Source: Entonaema liquescens
Taxonomy: Eukaryota > Ascomycota > Sordariomycetes > Xylariales > Xylariaceae
Assembly (NCBI GenBank): GCA_902805475.1
Contig: CADCSX010000008.1
Span: 1,426,001-1,490,000, forward strand
Direction of reading: 5' to 3'
DNA length: 64,000 nt
Shown here: positions 24,163 to 35,250 of the stretch, piece by piece
Layout: the number at the start of each line of letters is the position of its first letter
Position numbering within the stretch: position 1 is the first letter of the stretch
Notes under the pieces: generated by a model
Told to the model about the DNA's origin: nothing
The model's database searches: none
Seen by the model: the letters and a program-made list of their open reading frames with translations, nothing else
Position numbers and translations under genes: made by a program

Positions 24163-25566
24163 TTTGAACTGTAAAGAATGAAGAGATGATATTGAAATTT
24201 TGATGATTGCTAATGAGTGTCTGGTTTGCAGAACCATGGCTGGATTGAACGGAGCGGCCAGGCTGTATTTGTATAAATTCATTCAGAGAGTGCTTATGGC
24301 TTAACGCAAGCCCCTTTCCACAAGGAGTGCCATCGTGCGCCCCTAAGCTCAGCATCACTTAGATGCTACCATAGCTATAATTAGACAAGGCTACTCTGTA
24401 TGGCATGTTACGGCGACTCTAGCAAAGCTGCAGCTGAAATGTGCTACATTAAGCTGAACGTATCCAAGCCTTGCTGACATCAACTTTGTTTAATGTTCTG
24501 ACAGATCTACCGAATGTTGTATCAGTGACACTCAAGACTGAACTAATGCAATTCAAAAACGACCCACATGCGAAACAGCAATTGACCAGTTTGGAAGCTC
24601 GAATTCAAATGACTAAACCCTTTAAATAAGATGTTTCTTTAGAGACTTCAGCTCATGATCTTCTATTGGCTTAATCGTAATGTAGGCTATGCGACATGTT
24701 ATCCGCGTATTCTCTTGTTATAACTCCTTCTAAACATGGAAGTGAATTGGTAAAATACAACCTAGAATTTGCTTAACTTGTGCTCCCTAAACATATAACC
24801 CTAAGGTCGGAAGATATGTTGCTTTTACACCTACGGCCCCCAAAGTGGCAGTGATACCTTATTTGATACTTTTGGCTGGCGTTTGTCGCGTTTCGAAGAA
24901 ACTCGCCGTTCCATTGACAGGTACCTACACCCCACCTCATCGCCGACTTGGCACTTATAAGATCTGGGGTTTGCAGAATCATCCAAGTATAAATGTAAAC
25001 TCACTTAGCATTATAAGACTTATTATGCTTTATTATCCTCATCGACACTTAAACTTGAAAAGCCAACAATTAACAATTAATATCAAGCGCGGAACGTGGC
25101 GATGAAGTACCTCATAAGTAACAACTTGTGACTCTCACAACTTGTACTGTCTCAGATTCAGGTACCAGATTTCTACTAGGCTCATCTGGATTTTCGATAA
25201 CTTATCTTATAAGTAATGTCTGAGCGAAGGGTACATTTATTAAATAGGCGGGCAACTTTGAGCCTTATCATGTCAATGGCTTCAGTTTCATCCCAGGGGC
25301 TGCGAAGCCTCAGAATACCTTAGGTGCTAATTATACTTCTCCTCAATACTAACTAGATCTACCTCATAAGTTACTTTGTGCTTTTGCTTTTTACTGACAT
25401 TCTTTTGTAGTCATGATGTCATCATTCATCATGGATAGAATTGAAGCTTAGGTAGGTACCTTAGGTCGATATAACTAACAAGTTTGCTTCATCTTCAGTT
25501 GAGCCTCTGACATATTTGAGCAGCCATACACTTTCTTACATCAAATATCGTGATCCTATTTTCAAG
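24163..25566. other. Divergent intergenic region, no gene seen
   Basis: 1.4 kb between the chitosanase start and the small NTF2-like gene, so it should contain both promoters. No coding frame of interest was found. Confidence 0.5.
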
Positions 25567-26247
25567 ATGCCCTCATCAACATCACCGCATCCCGATCAGC
25601 ATGGCGTAGAGCCTCACCCCGATCGACCCCGTAACACCAATGGGGAAGTGGACTATGCTCCTCGCCCAGATGATTCTCTTCAAGTCCCAGCTTCAAGAAG
25701 AGAAATACAGCAGAAGATACTCAATTTATCTTGCGGCCAAGCGTCGGAAGAGAACATGAAAGTGTATGCTGAGAAGGCGGTTTATGACGACCCATTTAGC
25801 TACTGTGATACAAGGTATGTTTGGTTAGGCGACAGTCTCTACCAGCCAAGATAATCTCATTATATTCAGATACAAGATAGCAGGCCAGTGGTACGGCCTT
25901 CCGAAAGTTTTCTCCAAGCTTGAATCCTTGGCAACGGAAATCACCTCCTCGACAGAGCACGAGCTCATCTGGAAGCAAAGACATAAGTATACGTTTGCCG
26001 GCGTCCATATGTCTAAGATCGTGGATAGCTTAGTATCCCTGAGGCTTGAGGGCAAAGAGCCTAATGAGAAGGTCGTTTATCACAAGGATATGTGGAATGA
26101 GAAGGATTACTCTGACGAAGGATTAGGAGCTATCATGAAGAAGTTGAATGGGTAAGTACTCCTGCGTGATGATTGGGTCAGAAGCTTACGCGTAGTTCGT
26201 TTAGTGACAAGTTAACATACATTACGAAACCACCCGAGTCTATTTGA
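25567..26247 (+). CDS. Small SnoaL/NTF2-like protein, function unknown
   Basis: Three exons: 25567-25814, 25870-26151 and 26205-26247, giving 190 residues. The first ~60 residues are Pro/Asp/Arg-rich. The rest reads like a cone-shaped NTF2-like fold: an N-terminal helix (NMKVYAEKAVYDDPFSYCDTR), a GLPKVFSKL turn, an alternating strand region (ELIWKQRHKYTFAG, SLVSLRLEG, EKVVYHKDMWN) and a C-terminal GAIMKKLNGDKLTYITKPP helix/tail. The segment YDDPF followed by a short GL..VF helix is typical of SnoaL-like polyketide cyclase/isomerase relatives, but many such proteins are uncharacterised. No signal peptide. The ATG at 25567 is the first one in frame. Family is an inference; the gene itself is solid because both introns have good signals and join in frame. 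Confidence 0.8.
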
Positions 26248-26537
26248 GATATTGGCTAGAGAACTAATACCTAGTCTGAAGCGACGGCTTTATGTTTGGT
26301 AATGGGACATATGATTCTGGGCGATTCGTTCATAGATACGTACCTACCTAAGCTGTTAGGATATATAGTGCGGTACAACTTTTCAGGGGTAAGCAATAGC
26401 TTCTCTTTATGTGTTCAAGTAACAAGCCGGAAAGGGATAGGTAAAACGAGTGTATTAATAAACTTCAACGATAAAGAACTTGTTTCAAGACGGGAGAAGG
26501 AAAATCGCCCTGATTTGTCCCCGCTGGCACTGGCTCG

Positions 26538-29500
26538 CTACCGGTGGTCCATCTTCACAAGCTTCTCAAATGCTTCGTCACTCTCATCATCTAGGTTACC
26601 CCCACCACCTGGAAGAGACGATCGCAGCCGTCTAGCCTCCAGTCGTTGGATTTCCGATTCCTCCTGTCTTGAAGGGTCCATCGATAACGCCTGCGAGTGA
26701 GCATGAACGCACCTCGCAAGTATTCCTATTGGCACATTCACTAACTTCCCAATAGCCGCTGCCTTTGCCGTCTCTTCTCTGTAGGCATGGTTAATAGCCG
26801 TTCTATGAAAGGAGATTCGTAGGCATTGGCTTACATAGCATCGTCGAGACGACCTTGTTTCATTGCCACCTGACCAACACGATACGCACAGTAAGAGCTC
26901 AGCCAGCTAAAGCGAGCAGCGGTTCCAGATGTTTCCAGCAGATGTCTAGCTGTTTCAGCATGCTGCTTTGCTTCTTCGAACCTATTCATTCTCGTGCGAA
27001 GCGAAGCGAAGGTAAGGTGAGCACTGGAGAAAGTTGTGTAAGTAAGGGATTTGCACCGTGTAGGCTGAGACGACATACTAGACTTGCATATACCAACTCT
27101 GTAGTCGATTGGCGACTTCCAATGCTTGATTCAAGATATTTTCGGCTTTTTCGTATCTGCCCATACAGTAGTAGTTACGTGAGATATTATAGCACCATAC
27201 TAGTTTCCTTGAAGGGTTCTCTCCACCTGGCCCTTCGTAAATCTTACCAGCCTTTAACATCCACTCTAGTCCTTCTTCATAACGCCCTTGCGCACCGGTA
27301 GCCATGCCTAGGCCACTATATGCGACGGCTATTAGTAGGTCATCCGGGGGGAGTAACTCTAAGCGCGCGTGGAGACTTTCAGTCATTTCTACTTCTGATT
27401 TGGCAAAGTCGGAAGTGCAGAAATGATGTATGCATTTCAGATATTGTAACAATGCCCAAAGCAATCTATCCTGTTTTACTTCTATACAATTACCATATGC
27501 CGAATCCGCAGTATGGAGTAGTTCTGGAACGACATTCATGGTGTCATTGTCGTGTATTGCACTGATAGACAGTTAGCTTGTCTTATTGACCAAATTGAGG
27601 TGGCTTACTAGGAAGAGTTAGTAAGAAGCCTTATAAAATCCATGTTGGGTTTCAGAGGCTTTGGTTTACCCTGAGAATCGTTGTAGTTCTTTACGAGTGA
27701 GAGGACTTGAGGAATGTACTTTTCATACAGTATCCATTCGTCGTTGTCAAACCTGCTCGATCGTTGGGATGGTATCTTCTCAAGCAACAGTTTTATAGCT
27801 GCCTCAAACTCTTTCTGGGGGTTTTCTATTTTGACTCGATACCCTGCTTGTACTAGTCGATGGATTCGGAAGCTCCTCTGCTGGATATTCCTTCTAACTA
27901 GAGAGTGGCGAGTTAGCTCTTCTATGGCGTCACCTAGGCTGTGATTTATTAACGTATAGTTCCCTCGAAAGAGGTACCACATACCATAGTTCATCTGCGC
28001 AAAACGACAGAATGTCCGGTAATTTATCGGGTTGTAATGTCGTGAAAATTTCCGTAGGAACGTCGTCGGCGGCGAGAAAACTCAAAACGCCAAGACAAGC
28101 TCGAGCCTCATTTCCAAGAGTTGCAAAAGAAATTTCCCATACCGTATCTAAGGCGTGTGGGTAGCCCAAGTACTTCCAGCCGTTCTTTTTCTGCGTATGT
28201 AAATGGTAGTCGTACTTAATGTATGTGGCGTGGAATTCGGGGACCGATAGGTTTCTTGCGTTGATGAATGCAGCCATTTGATTGAGAGCAAGTGGCAAAC
28301 CACCCAGCAGCACAGCGACAAGTCGCGCTGCTTCTAACTCTCCATCAACGCGTCGCCTGTTGACTGCCATGTGGAGAAGGAACTCAGCACCTTCTTCGCC
28401 ATCAAATTCGTTCACTTCGAGACCCATGTCAATAGGAAGAGAGGCGACAAGCACATCTCTGGTAGTGACTAGAACGGCACCATGCTTGGAAGCAGGCCAG
28501 CAATTGTCTAAGACGTTATGATCGTCGACATTGTCGAATATGAGTAACCATCTGGCAGCTACCATATAGTTAACAGGAAATTAACAAGTAATGGGTTATG
28601 TCCCTTACATGTTTTTTGCAGCCAGTTTAACACTAATATCATATTCTCCTGGTTTGCTTGGGGAACTGCCTTCGAAAGTTTAAGGGCGTCGACTGCTATG
28701 TGTGCAAAGCTTTGCTGGATGGAATACATATTTTCAGCAGATATCCAGAATACCGCATCAAGATCACCAAGCCTTTGATATGCGTAGGCAAGTGCAATTT
28801 GTGTCTTTCCGATTCCGCCGAGACCGTACAGTGCTACAGAAGAAAGGCCAGTACTTATATCTGCTGGCCGCAGATGGTCTTCTAGCTGACATAGAATATT
28901 CTGGCGACTATAGAATAGGCGGTTTTCAGCTAAGGGAAGAGTGTTGCATGGTATCGAACCACCCCCTTCTTGTTGATTATTCAACGAAAGCATCCCTTGT
29001 AGAATCATCTGATAGGCTTGTCTCTCTGCCAGTCTAGCCACTTTCTCAATACGCCTTACGGCTTCGGTGATATTATGGTAGGCTGCATTATAAATATCTG
29101 TCAGATCATCCATTGCGCTCTTATTGAGAAAACCTATGGGTTCAGTCAGTTAGTTCTCCTTAGTGGGGAGTGCTTGTGACGTATAGCATACTTTGGTGTC
29201 CCTGCCCTTTATTGCGAAAAGTCATGATGATATTAATCCAGAGGATGACAATCTCCTTATTTACTTCTACTATATCATTCTTGAGTTTTAGAGAATCTGT
29301 GATTCCCTGGCAGCAGTCATTAGACTCCTGCAGTTTGTGACTAATATTTCCTAGCCATCTTGTGATATTTTCGAGAGGATTGACTTCTCCCGTACTCTCT
29401 AGAGCAAGCTACTTGATAGGCATTAGCTTTGTATTACCATCAAATCTGAGTTTGTTCACCTGCCTTGAAGACTAATGATAATAGTCCCCACATCATAGAT

Positions 29501-29823
29501 GTGTCTACAGGGCGGAGCATCATTTCCACAAAGATTTGAGCAAAGGTTTCGTAATGATCTAACGTAGGATAAAATAGGGCAATAGCATTCCTTGAAGGCT
29601 CATCAGGATATTCGTTTCGTAGTCTTCGTAACTCCTTTCTGAAGTCTCCCAGGGACTTAACCTGCAGGGCACGCTCATAGTCCCGTCGTTCTAGTTTATC
29701 TTCACATTCTTTTATTGCCTCTTGCCAGGACTGAGTGTATATTTCATCACTAAGATGTGTTTTGATGCATTAGCCACTGAATCTACCTGATTTGTACCCA
29801 TAATCGACTTACTACTCAGCCAT
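26538..29823 (-). CDS. STAND NTPase: NB-ARC with TPR repeats (fungal NLR-like)
   Basis: Nine exons: 29813-29823, 29464-29749, 29192-29408, 28609-29133, 27985-28558, 27609-27938, 27079-27561, 26835-27023 and 26538-26802, giving 959 residues with no stop or frameshift. Residues 1-~170 form a helical N-terminal domain (LDHYETFAQIFVEMM, MMWGLLSLVFKL) like the DUF7708-type domain of fungal STAND proteins. NB-ARC follows: P-loop GLGGIGKT (275-282), Walker B LLIFDNVDD (about 351-359), TTRD, GLPLAL, and an MHD-equivalent FRIHRLVQ. From ~650 TPR-like helices follow (YSGLGMATGAQGRYEEGLEWM, MGRYEKAENILNQALEVA, RFEEAKQHAETARHLLE). Such proteins are nucleotide-dependent oligomerising switches linked to fungal heterokaryon incompatibility and non-self recognition; the ligand here is unknown. 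The second intron reads best as a GC-AG intron (29409-29463); a GT-AG alternative changes only a few residues. Confidence 0.9.
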
Positions 29824-30340
29824 AATAATGGTGATGCGATAGGAGAGCGTAGGTAGTTGCATGGTGTCATTGTGGGAATACCCCCTAGACAGAAGTGGTT
29901 TGTGGAGGGTTTGCTTCAATTAGGAAAAATGAAGGGGGTGGCCTTTAGGGTCGGAAATGCTAGATAAGAGCCGCATACCTACTCCAACTTTCTCGGACAT
30001 TATCGGGTTGTGCTAACGCCACTAATTAATATCGAAGCGTAGCCTGCCTGCATTGTGACATCTGCTCATCGAATTTTCTCGCCGGCTGTATGTCAGCCCC
30101 GAAGCCTGCTTCTTTCTGTAATCACACACTACGTTATATTGCGATAGGGATACCTACCTAGGTAGTCACAGTGTTGAATAAGTTCTTACTTCTGAATGTT
30201 GCGTCACATCCCCCCCACGAAAGATATTTCTAACCTTGTCCGTGCTACGTTCCGTGTGAAGTATTACGCTCCATCCCTCCTCCGGAAAGAACGGACATGT
30301 AATAAAAGACAAACATCAGATATCGCTCACCACCTTAGGG
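29824..30340. promoter_or_regulatory. Divergent promoter region of the NLR-like gene and its membrane-protein neighbour
   Basis: 517 bp separate two divergent start codons (29823 minus, 30341 plus). No gene fits inside. A shared bidirectional promoter is plausible but only inferred from the layout. Confidence 0.4.
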
Positions 30341-31705
30341 ATGGGTTACAATACTCTTCCGAGAATAAAACTACGTACATCAAGGAGTATTCCCAATGCA
30401 TTTGATGGGGGAACTTCCGATAATACGAGGGCATCCTTTGTCGAAATTTGTTGCGGAAAAGGGGATAGTCTCACTATATTTGCTAACATAACAGAAGCAC
30501 GTATGCTGGAGTACGAAAATGCTACAGCTGAACTACTCGACGCTATCCTGAAATATCAGGCTGATAAGTCTTACTTAGAACGCCAGTTCCAAGTATCTAC
30601 CATGATTATTAGGCTGATAAGGTCTTCAACGGCTCAAACGACGATAGACGACATCGTAAAGCAACTCTTCGAGTGCTTCGAATTCCCCGATCTACTTGCT
30701 AAAGCTTATGAAAATACGATGCGACACTTAGTGTTTGCTACTATCGGCTGGTCTACTTCGCTGTATACACCGATATTCACGACGGCAAATGCTGACTTTG
30801 AGATCGAGCGAACGCGGTCAATGCGCCGTGCAGGGAGGCAGTCTATCATGCCTATCAATGATTTGTCACAGAGACCCATTGGAGCTATGCTTCGTAGCTA
30901 CGAGCTATTCCCGATAACCTGTCCACTATTAAGTACCGGGCTACCCCGAGACTTGCCCGGTCTGCTTGTTACTCATTTAAATTTTTACTCCCTATCTCGC
31001 TTAGGTGGTATTGCGATTATTTGGGTTAACAACTTGTCAGAACACTGTGAATTCGATCGGTATAGTAAAAAGAAACAGCTAAAGCTATTTCGTCTACCTT
31101 CACTTTGTGCTAAGATATGCCTGAGTGAGGAGAGTGAGACATTGCTTGACCAGTAAGAATGTCACCGCTATATTTCTGGAAGGAGATTGAACTGACGACC
31201 TTACGTTATATATAGACTGTTCAAAAGTCACATTTGCCACAAGAAATGCCAGTACAGTACTGGTTCCATAGGGAAATCTTATCTGATCGAAGTCTTGTTG
31301 AGTTACCGTCTACTATTCGGACAGCATTCTTATTCTCGACAGCTCTTTCGCGGGCGGGAATGTGAAAGTGCAAAGTGGAAAGGGGCCCTGGACCCTTTAC
31401 TTGATGTTCTTTGCGGGCACGAAGACGTAGATGAGTCTAGTGGCATTGTGGAACTCCTCCATGAATGCAATGTCTATAATGTCCAAGAGAGCTTTCCTCA
31501 TTTGGGGTTAAGACTCATCGAACTGGCAAATTATATCTCTGGCCAAGAACCAACTGACTTTTTAGAGGTGTGGAACGATCAGCGCAACCCCGAGAAGCTT
31601 ATTACTTTGAAGGCTGCTATCTTGATAGGGTTAGCTACGGTTGTGTTAGGAATTTTCCAAGTCCTTGTTGGAGTCACGCAGGTGATAATATCAATTTATA
31701 GGTAG
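30341..31705 (+). CDS. Fungal protein of unknown function with C-terminal membrane anchor
   Basis: Two exons, 30341-31152 and 31216-31705, with a 63-nt intron (GTAAGA...TATAG), give 433 residues. No catalytic motif was found. The N-terminal half contains ICCGKGDSLTIFANITEARMLEYENATAELLDAIL, a segment style seen in large accessory families of Pezizomycotina proteins. The C-terminus is WNDQRNPEKLITLKAAILIGLATVVLGIFQVLVG followed by about ten residues: a W.D.RN linker, then one hydrophobic membrane span ending close to the last residue. This 'W.DRRN + TM' tail recurs in many uncharacterised fungal proteins (my recollection, not a search). It is divergent from the NLR-like gene. Start choice between 30341 and the in-frame Met at 30503 is uncertain; the longer form keeps a continuous domain. 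Confidence 0.7.
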
Positions 31706-31970
31706 CAGTAGACGTAGAAAGAATTAGACTTCTTTATTAGCCGCATATAGTTGAACGAGCGATGAATCTGCCACACCATTGTGCAAACATTTAATACACT
31801 CCATTGTCTCTGTACCAAATATGACTACGTTCAAATTGACTCAACATAACACCATAGAGATATAATCTCCCGGAAGTAAACCATCACATCCCTATATGAA
31901 TTCCATAGTACCAAGAAACTCAAAATTTCGACTTTTATCAGTTGTGCGTATCTTGTAAAGTCAGCGTGGC

Positions 31971-32264
31971 CTAATGGGTACAACGGGCTTCAGGGTATAA
32001 CCTACCGCCTCGAGGGCCTGCGCCAGTACCAGCAAGGTATATTTTCCCGCCACGGACAAGAGTTCTTGCCATCCCAGGCTGCAGATTCTTGTCATTAGGT
32101 TGGGGCGGGAAGGCAAGGTGCGACTGAGCCCGCCAGGCTTGAGACTTGTATTGGATTGGAGGATATCCAGAACGATCCATTACAGTACGCATGTCAAAGT
32201 CGCGGTCGAGGCGGAGCAGGTTATGGACTTCGGGATCATTGATCTGGAGTGGGCTTCCGGACAT
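31971..32264 (-). CDS. Possible 97-residue protein, unrecognised
   Basis: A single open frame from the ATG at 32264 (MSGSPLQINDPEVHNLLRLD) to a TAG at 31971. The sequence has balanced composition, with RDFDMRTVMDRSGYPP and GTGAGPRGGRLYPE, rather than the low-complexity look of chance frames. I do not recognise it and see no domain. It could be a genuine small gene or a remnant of a larger one. Confidence 0.35.
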   Translation of the reverse strand: MSGSPLQINDPEVHNLLRLDRDFDMRTVMDRSGYPPIQYKSQAWRAQSHLAFPPQPNDKNLQPGMARTLVRGGKIYLAGTGAGPRGGRLYPEARCTH

Positions 32265-33289
32265 CTTCAAAGTGATTGGATCAAATGAATATGATTAAGC
32301 GGGATATTGAATAACGAATAAGTTATACTATAATGTTTCGAACAAACAATCTGGACATAGGGGGAAACAGGGCGCTATTTGTGTTTCGTCAAAGCCAGAT
32401 ACGGTTAACTCCCTGATTGAGCCCTATGAACTCCCCACACTTAGTTACTACCGAGATTACAGATCTATATGTAGGTATGCTTACCATCCTTCACGATTTA
32501 CCGTCATACCGGTATTTAGAGGCTCCGATTTCCTTTCGTTTCTATGCTAGGCAAAATTGCACGAAGTTACAATATCACCGGGGTTTTCCGAGTGGCTTTA
32601 GACAAGGATAGCCATGAGATAGAAAGGACTGAGGCTCTGCTTGATTAGTCTTTAGGGCGAGACTACCTACGTAAGCAGATGTCTATCCAGGTATGTAGGG
32701 CATTGGACTAGCCCAGTTGCAGAAATGCAAGAAAGAAATATTGTCAGCTTGATGACCGGCGTATGACTCGCGGCCGAATGCTACCTTACTGTCTATGGTT
32801 GCTTAGTGTTAAGATTGCCTCATTTTGGGCGTCTTAATTTAGTATTTGCATTTTAAATCTTACTCCAGGTTAATAATGAGTTACACGAGCCGCAGATTTG
32901 ATGCCTGTTGTGCCCATGTGACATAATTGGCGAGAGAAACAACCCGAAAAGAATGGAGTGTTCCATAGATCTAAAGGGGAAATGAATAGCATGAGAGTAC
33001 TTGGAACAGGTTTCTCGACATGGTCAATAATTCAAGTCATATACTTCAAACGACTTTGTTGGGAGTATGCGATATTCTAAACAGACAGCAATTTTAAGCT
33101 CACAGCGTATACCTTGTGACATTTCATCCTACGGTACTTGGTTTAGCTGAATGCCCAAGGCAAGCAATCATATAATATATCAACTTCTGTAACTTCGTAT
33201 ACTATTGAGAAAGAATAATCCAATGAATGGAATTTAAAAGGCCATAGCCATCTACGACTTATAAGTGGAAATTGCCTAACATATTCTCT
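32265..33289. other. Intergenic, no gene seen
   Basis: 1 kb with only short frames (e.g. 32417-32611) lacking any recognisable feature. Confidence 0.5.
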
Positions 33290-34225
33290 TTAGATTTCTA
33301 CACAATCATAACCTTTCACAATCCGAGTGTCCCGCTGCTTCTGGCGAGGGCTCAGGTATCTTGGTACTCTGCTCACAACGAGCCCCCTATGTTTGGGAGT
33401 AGCTGCCCGAGAAGCCTCTAGTTGATCGATCATCGAACAAATAACAGAAATTGCAACTTGAACACCATCTTCGATATCATCCTCCGTAGTTTTCATCCCT
33501 GCGTGATGCAAGAACAACACTCGTGGAGTCTCACATGTTCTGTATAGCGTAGCAAGTGATGTGAAGTATATAAATTCACAATATAGCAAGCCGGCATCTG
33601 TGGAAGCTTGCGTGGGTATGTTCTAGAGCCACCAGTGTTAGCAATCAACGCAGTCGGCACTTCTTTGACAAGGTATCTTACTGGAATATCTTTGTGTAGT
33701 TGGCTCACAATATGATCGACGTCAAAGACAGGCTTCAAAACCTCGGGCATACCTTCCCATCTTCCTCCTTCTCCGCCATTATACTTGGGTAGAGGTACTC
33801 CATCATCACCTACCCAATCGTAGCCATCACGGCGTGCTCTTTTCTCAACTTGCCAGAAGTCGGCGAAGTTCATGCCTAGGTGAAGCATTGCATCAATATA
33901 TATCTTCTGGCCTTGTCTACAGCCAGGTTCATAAACCTTCTTTTTGCCGCTCCAAAGGTCTGGAATGAAATCCATATCCGTAATCACATTTCTGAAGTCA
34001 ATGGGATATTTGATAATTTGAATAGGAACACGCCCCTTACGCTCAATACGGTAAGGGAGCTTAAGCTTGAGATCTTGTGTTGGGTTTATCTCGTTCTTTT
34101 TAAACGGCTAGAGGCCAGTAATGAATAGGTAAATATAATAGTATATAGTATAAGATGCTTATAGGCTATTTAAGACTTACAGCACAGGCCGTAACGACCA
34201 CTTTGTATTCCTTTTCGCGTATCAT
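33290..34225 (-). CDS. Pyroglutamyl-peptidase I-like protein (peptidase family C15)
   Basis: Three exons: 34181-34225, 33633-34107 and 33290-33597, giving 275 residues. The N-terminal strand VVVTACAPFKKNEINP corresponds to the VTGFGPF..NPS motif of C15 enzymes but with ACA in place of GFG. IYIDAMLHLGMN matches the D.V.H.G strand; VEKRARRDGYDW supplies the candidate catalytic Glu (about 103); IANTDAGLLYCEFIYFTSLA supplies the nucleophile Cys (about 180); and RVLFLHHAG the His (about 204-205). Thus the Glu-Cys-His set appears intact. C15 peptidases remove N-terminal pyroglutamate from peptides; they are cytosolic, and no signal peptide is seen. The second intron (33598-33632) is only 35 nt, unusually short, but restores frame and family motif exactly. 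The altered first motif, near the substrate pocket, makes a changed specificity possible. Confidence 0.82.
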
Positions 34226-35250
34226 GATGCTGCCTTTTAGGTAAATAGAAGATGAAGTATGTGTATTGGGTGCACGGCAGTAATAGTGAAGGTGGGTTTA
34301 AGCTCAGGTGTCCAAACTAGTATCATAGGTATAATAGAGACAAAATACCTACTTTCAGGGGAGGGGATTACTCAATATGTTATAGATTATCTGGTATCGA
34401 ATACGTAACTTACCTCCGTATAGATCACGATGGTGGCTTTATTAGTATGCCTCATAAAGGAGGATTTGCTTGAGCGAATTCGACACATTTTTCCTGCTTT
34501 CCATAAGGATCAAAGCCTTGTCTTAGACCTTGGTACCTCAACGGGAATTCGGTCCAATTACCGATTCGGATTTATAGTTGGAGAGTAATATCGAGGCGCA
34601 TCCTTCTATAGGTAATAAATACCGATCGAATGCTTTGCTGGTCTGTAAGTACCATTCGGTACAACTTTACAGCCACCAAAGGTACACAATCGTTTCCTAT
34701 GGGGGGACTTCGTATAAAATATGCACCTGGATTATCCAATGGAAGCGAGTTATCATAGCAAAGTGCTCATGAGGCTCAAATAAAAGCCAGTAATATTAAC
34801 GAGGGCAGATGACGGCTGAGCCAAACGATAGATTAGCATGTACCTATGTAGCAGTGTATCGGAGATCTAGACAGAAAAGGATGCACTTCTTTCTTTTTTC
34901 TCTTTCTTTTTTTTTCTTTTTTTGGCAAGATATGCCCGTACCATCCATCCCAACAAGGCTCTCTTTCACTAGGTACCTATGTATAGCCCGATCTTTTATA
35001 CCCGAATAATGACATGTATTATTGCACGTCTCGCACCGAGTTTCATTCCCGTCATACCACTATTCCAGACCGGCCAAATTTATAGGTATACCTGTTGAAG
35101 ATCAGAGATGAGGCTCTGCTCGGCATTTTCAGGATTTTCCAAGACCCCCCCTTTTTTATTTGATTTTGTGATGTAAATATTACCGTAAAGCTCTCGTAAT
35201 CGTGAATCTTTCGCTATCTTAACAAAAATACCTTGTTACAATAATCAAAT
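34226..35250. other. Divergent intergenic region with pyrimidine tract
   Basis: 1 kb between divergent starts of the C15-like and AsaB-like genes. It contains a T/C-rich tract at 34887-34923 and no credible gene. Confidence 0.5.
34887..34923. repeat. Polypyrimidine tract (T/C)
   Basis: A 37-bp stretch almost entirely of T with scattered C, about 330 bp upstream of the AsaB-like start codon. Confidence 0.85.

Noticed and set aside
26296..26700. 134-codon plus-strand frame
   Set aside because: Its 3' half is antisense to the last NLR exon and its 5' half has no recognisable similarity.
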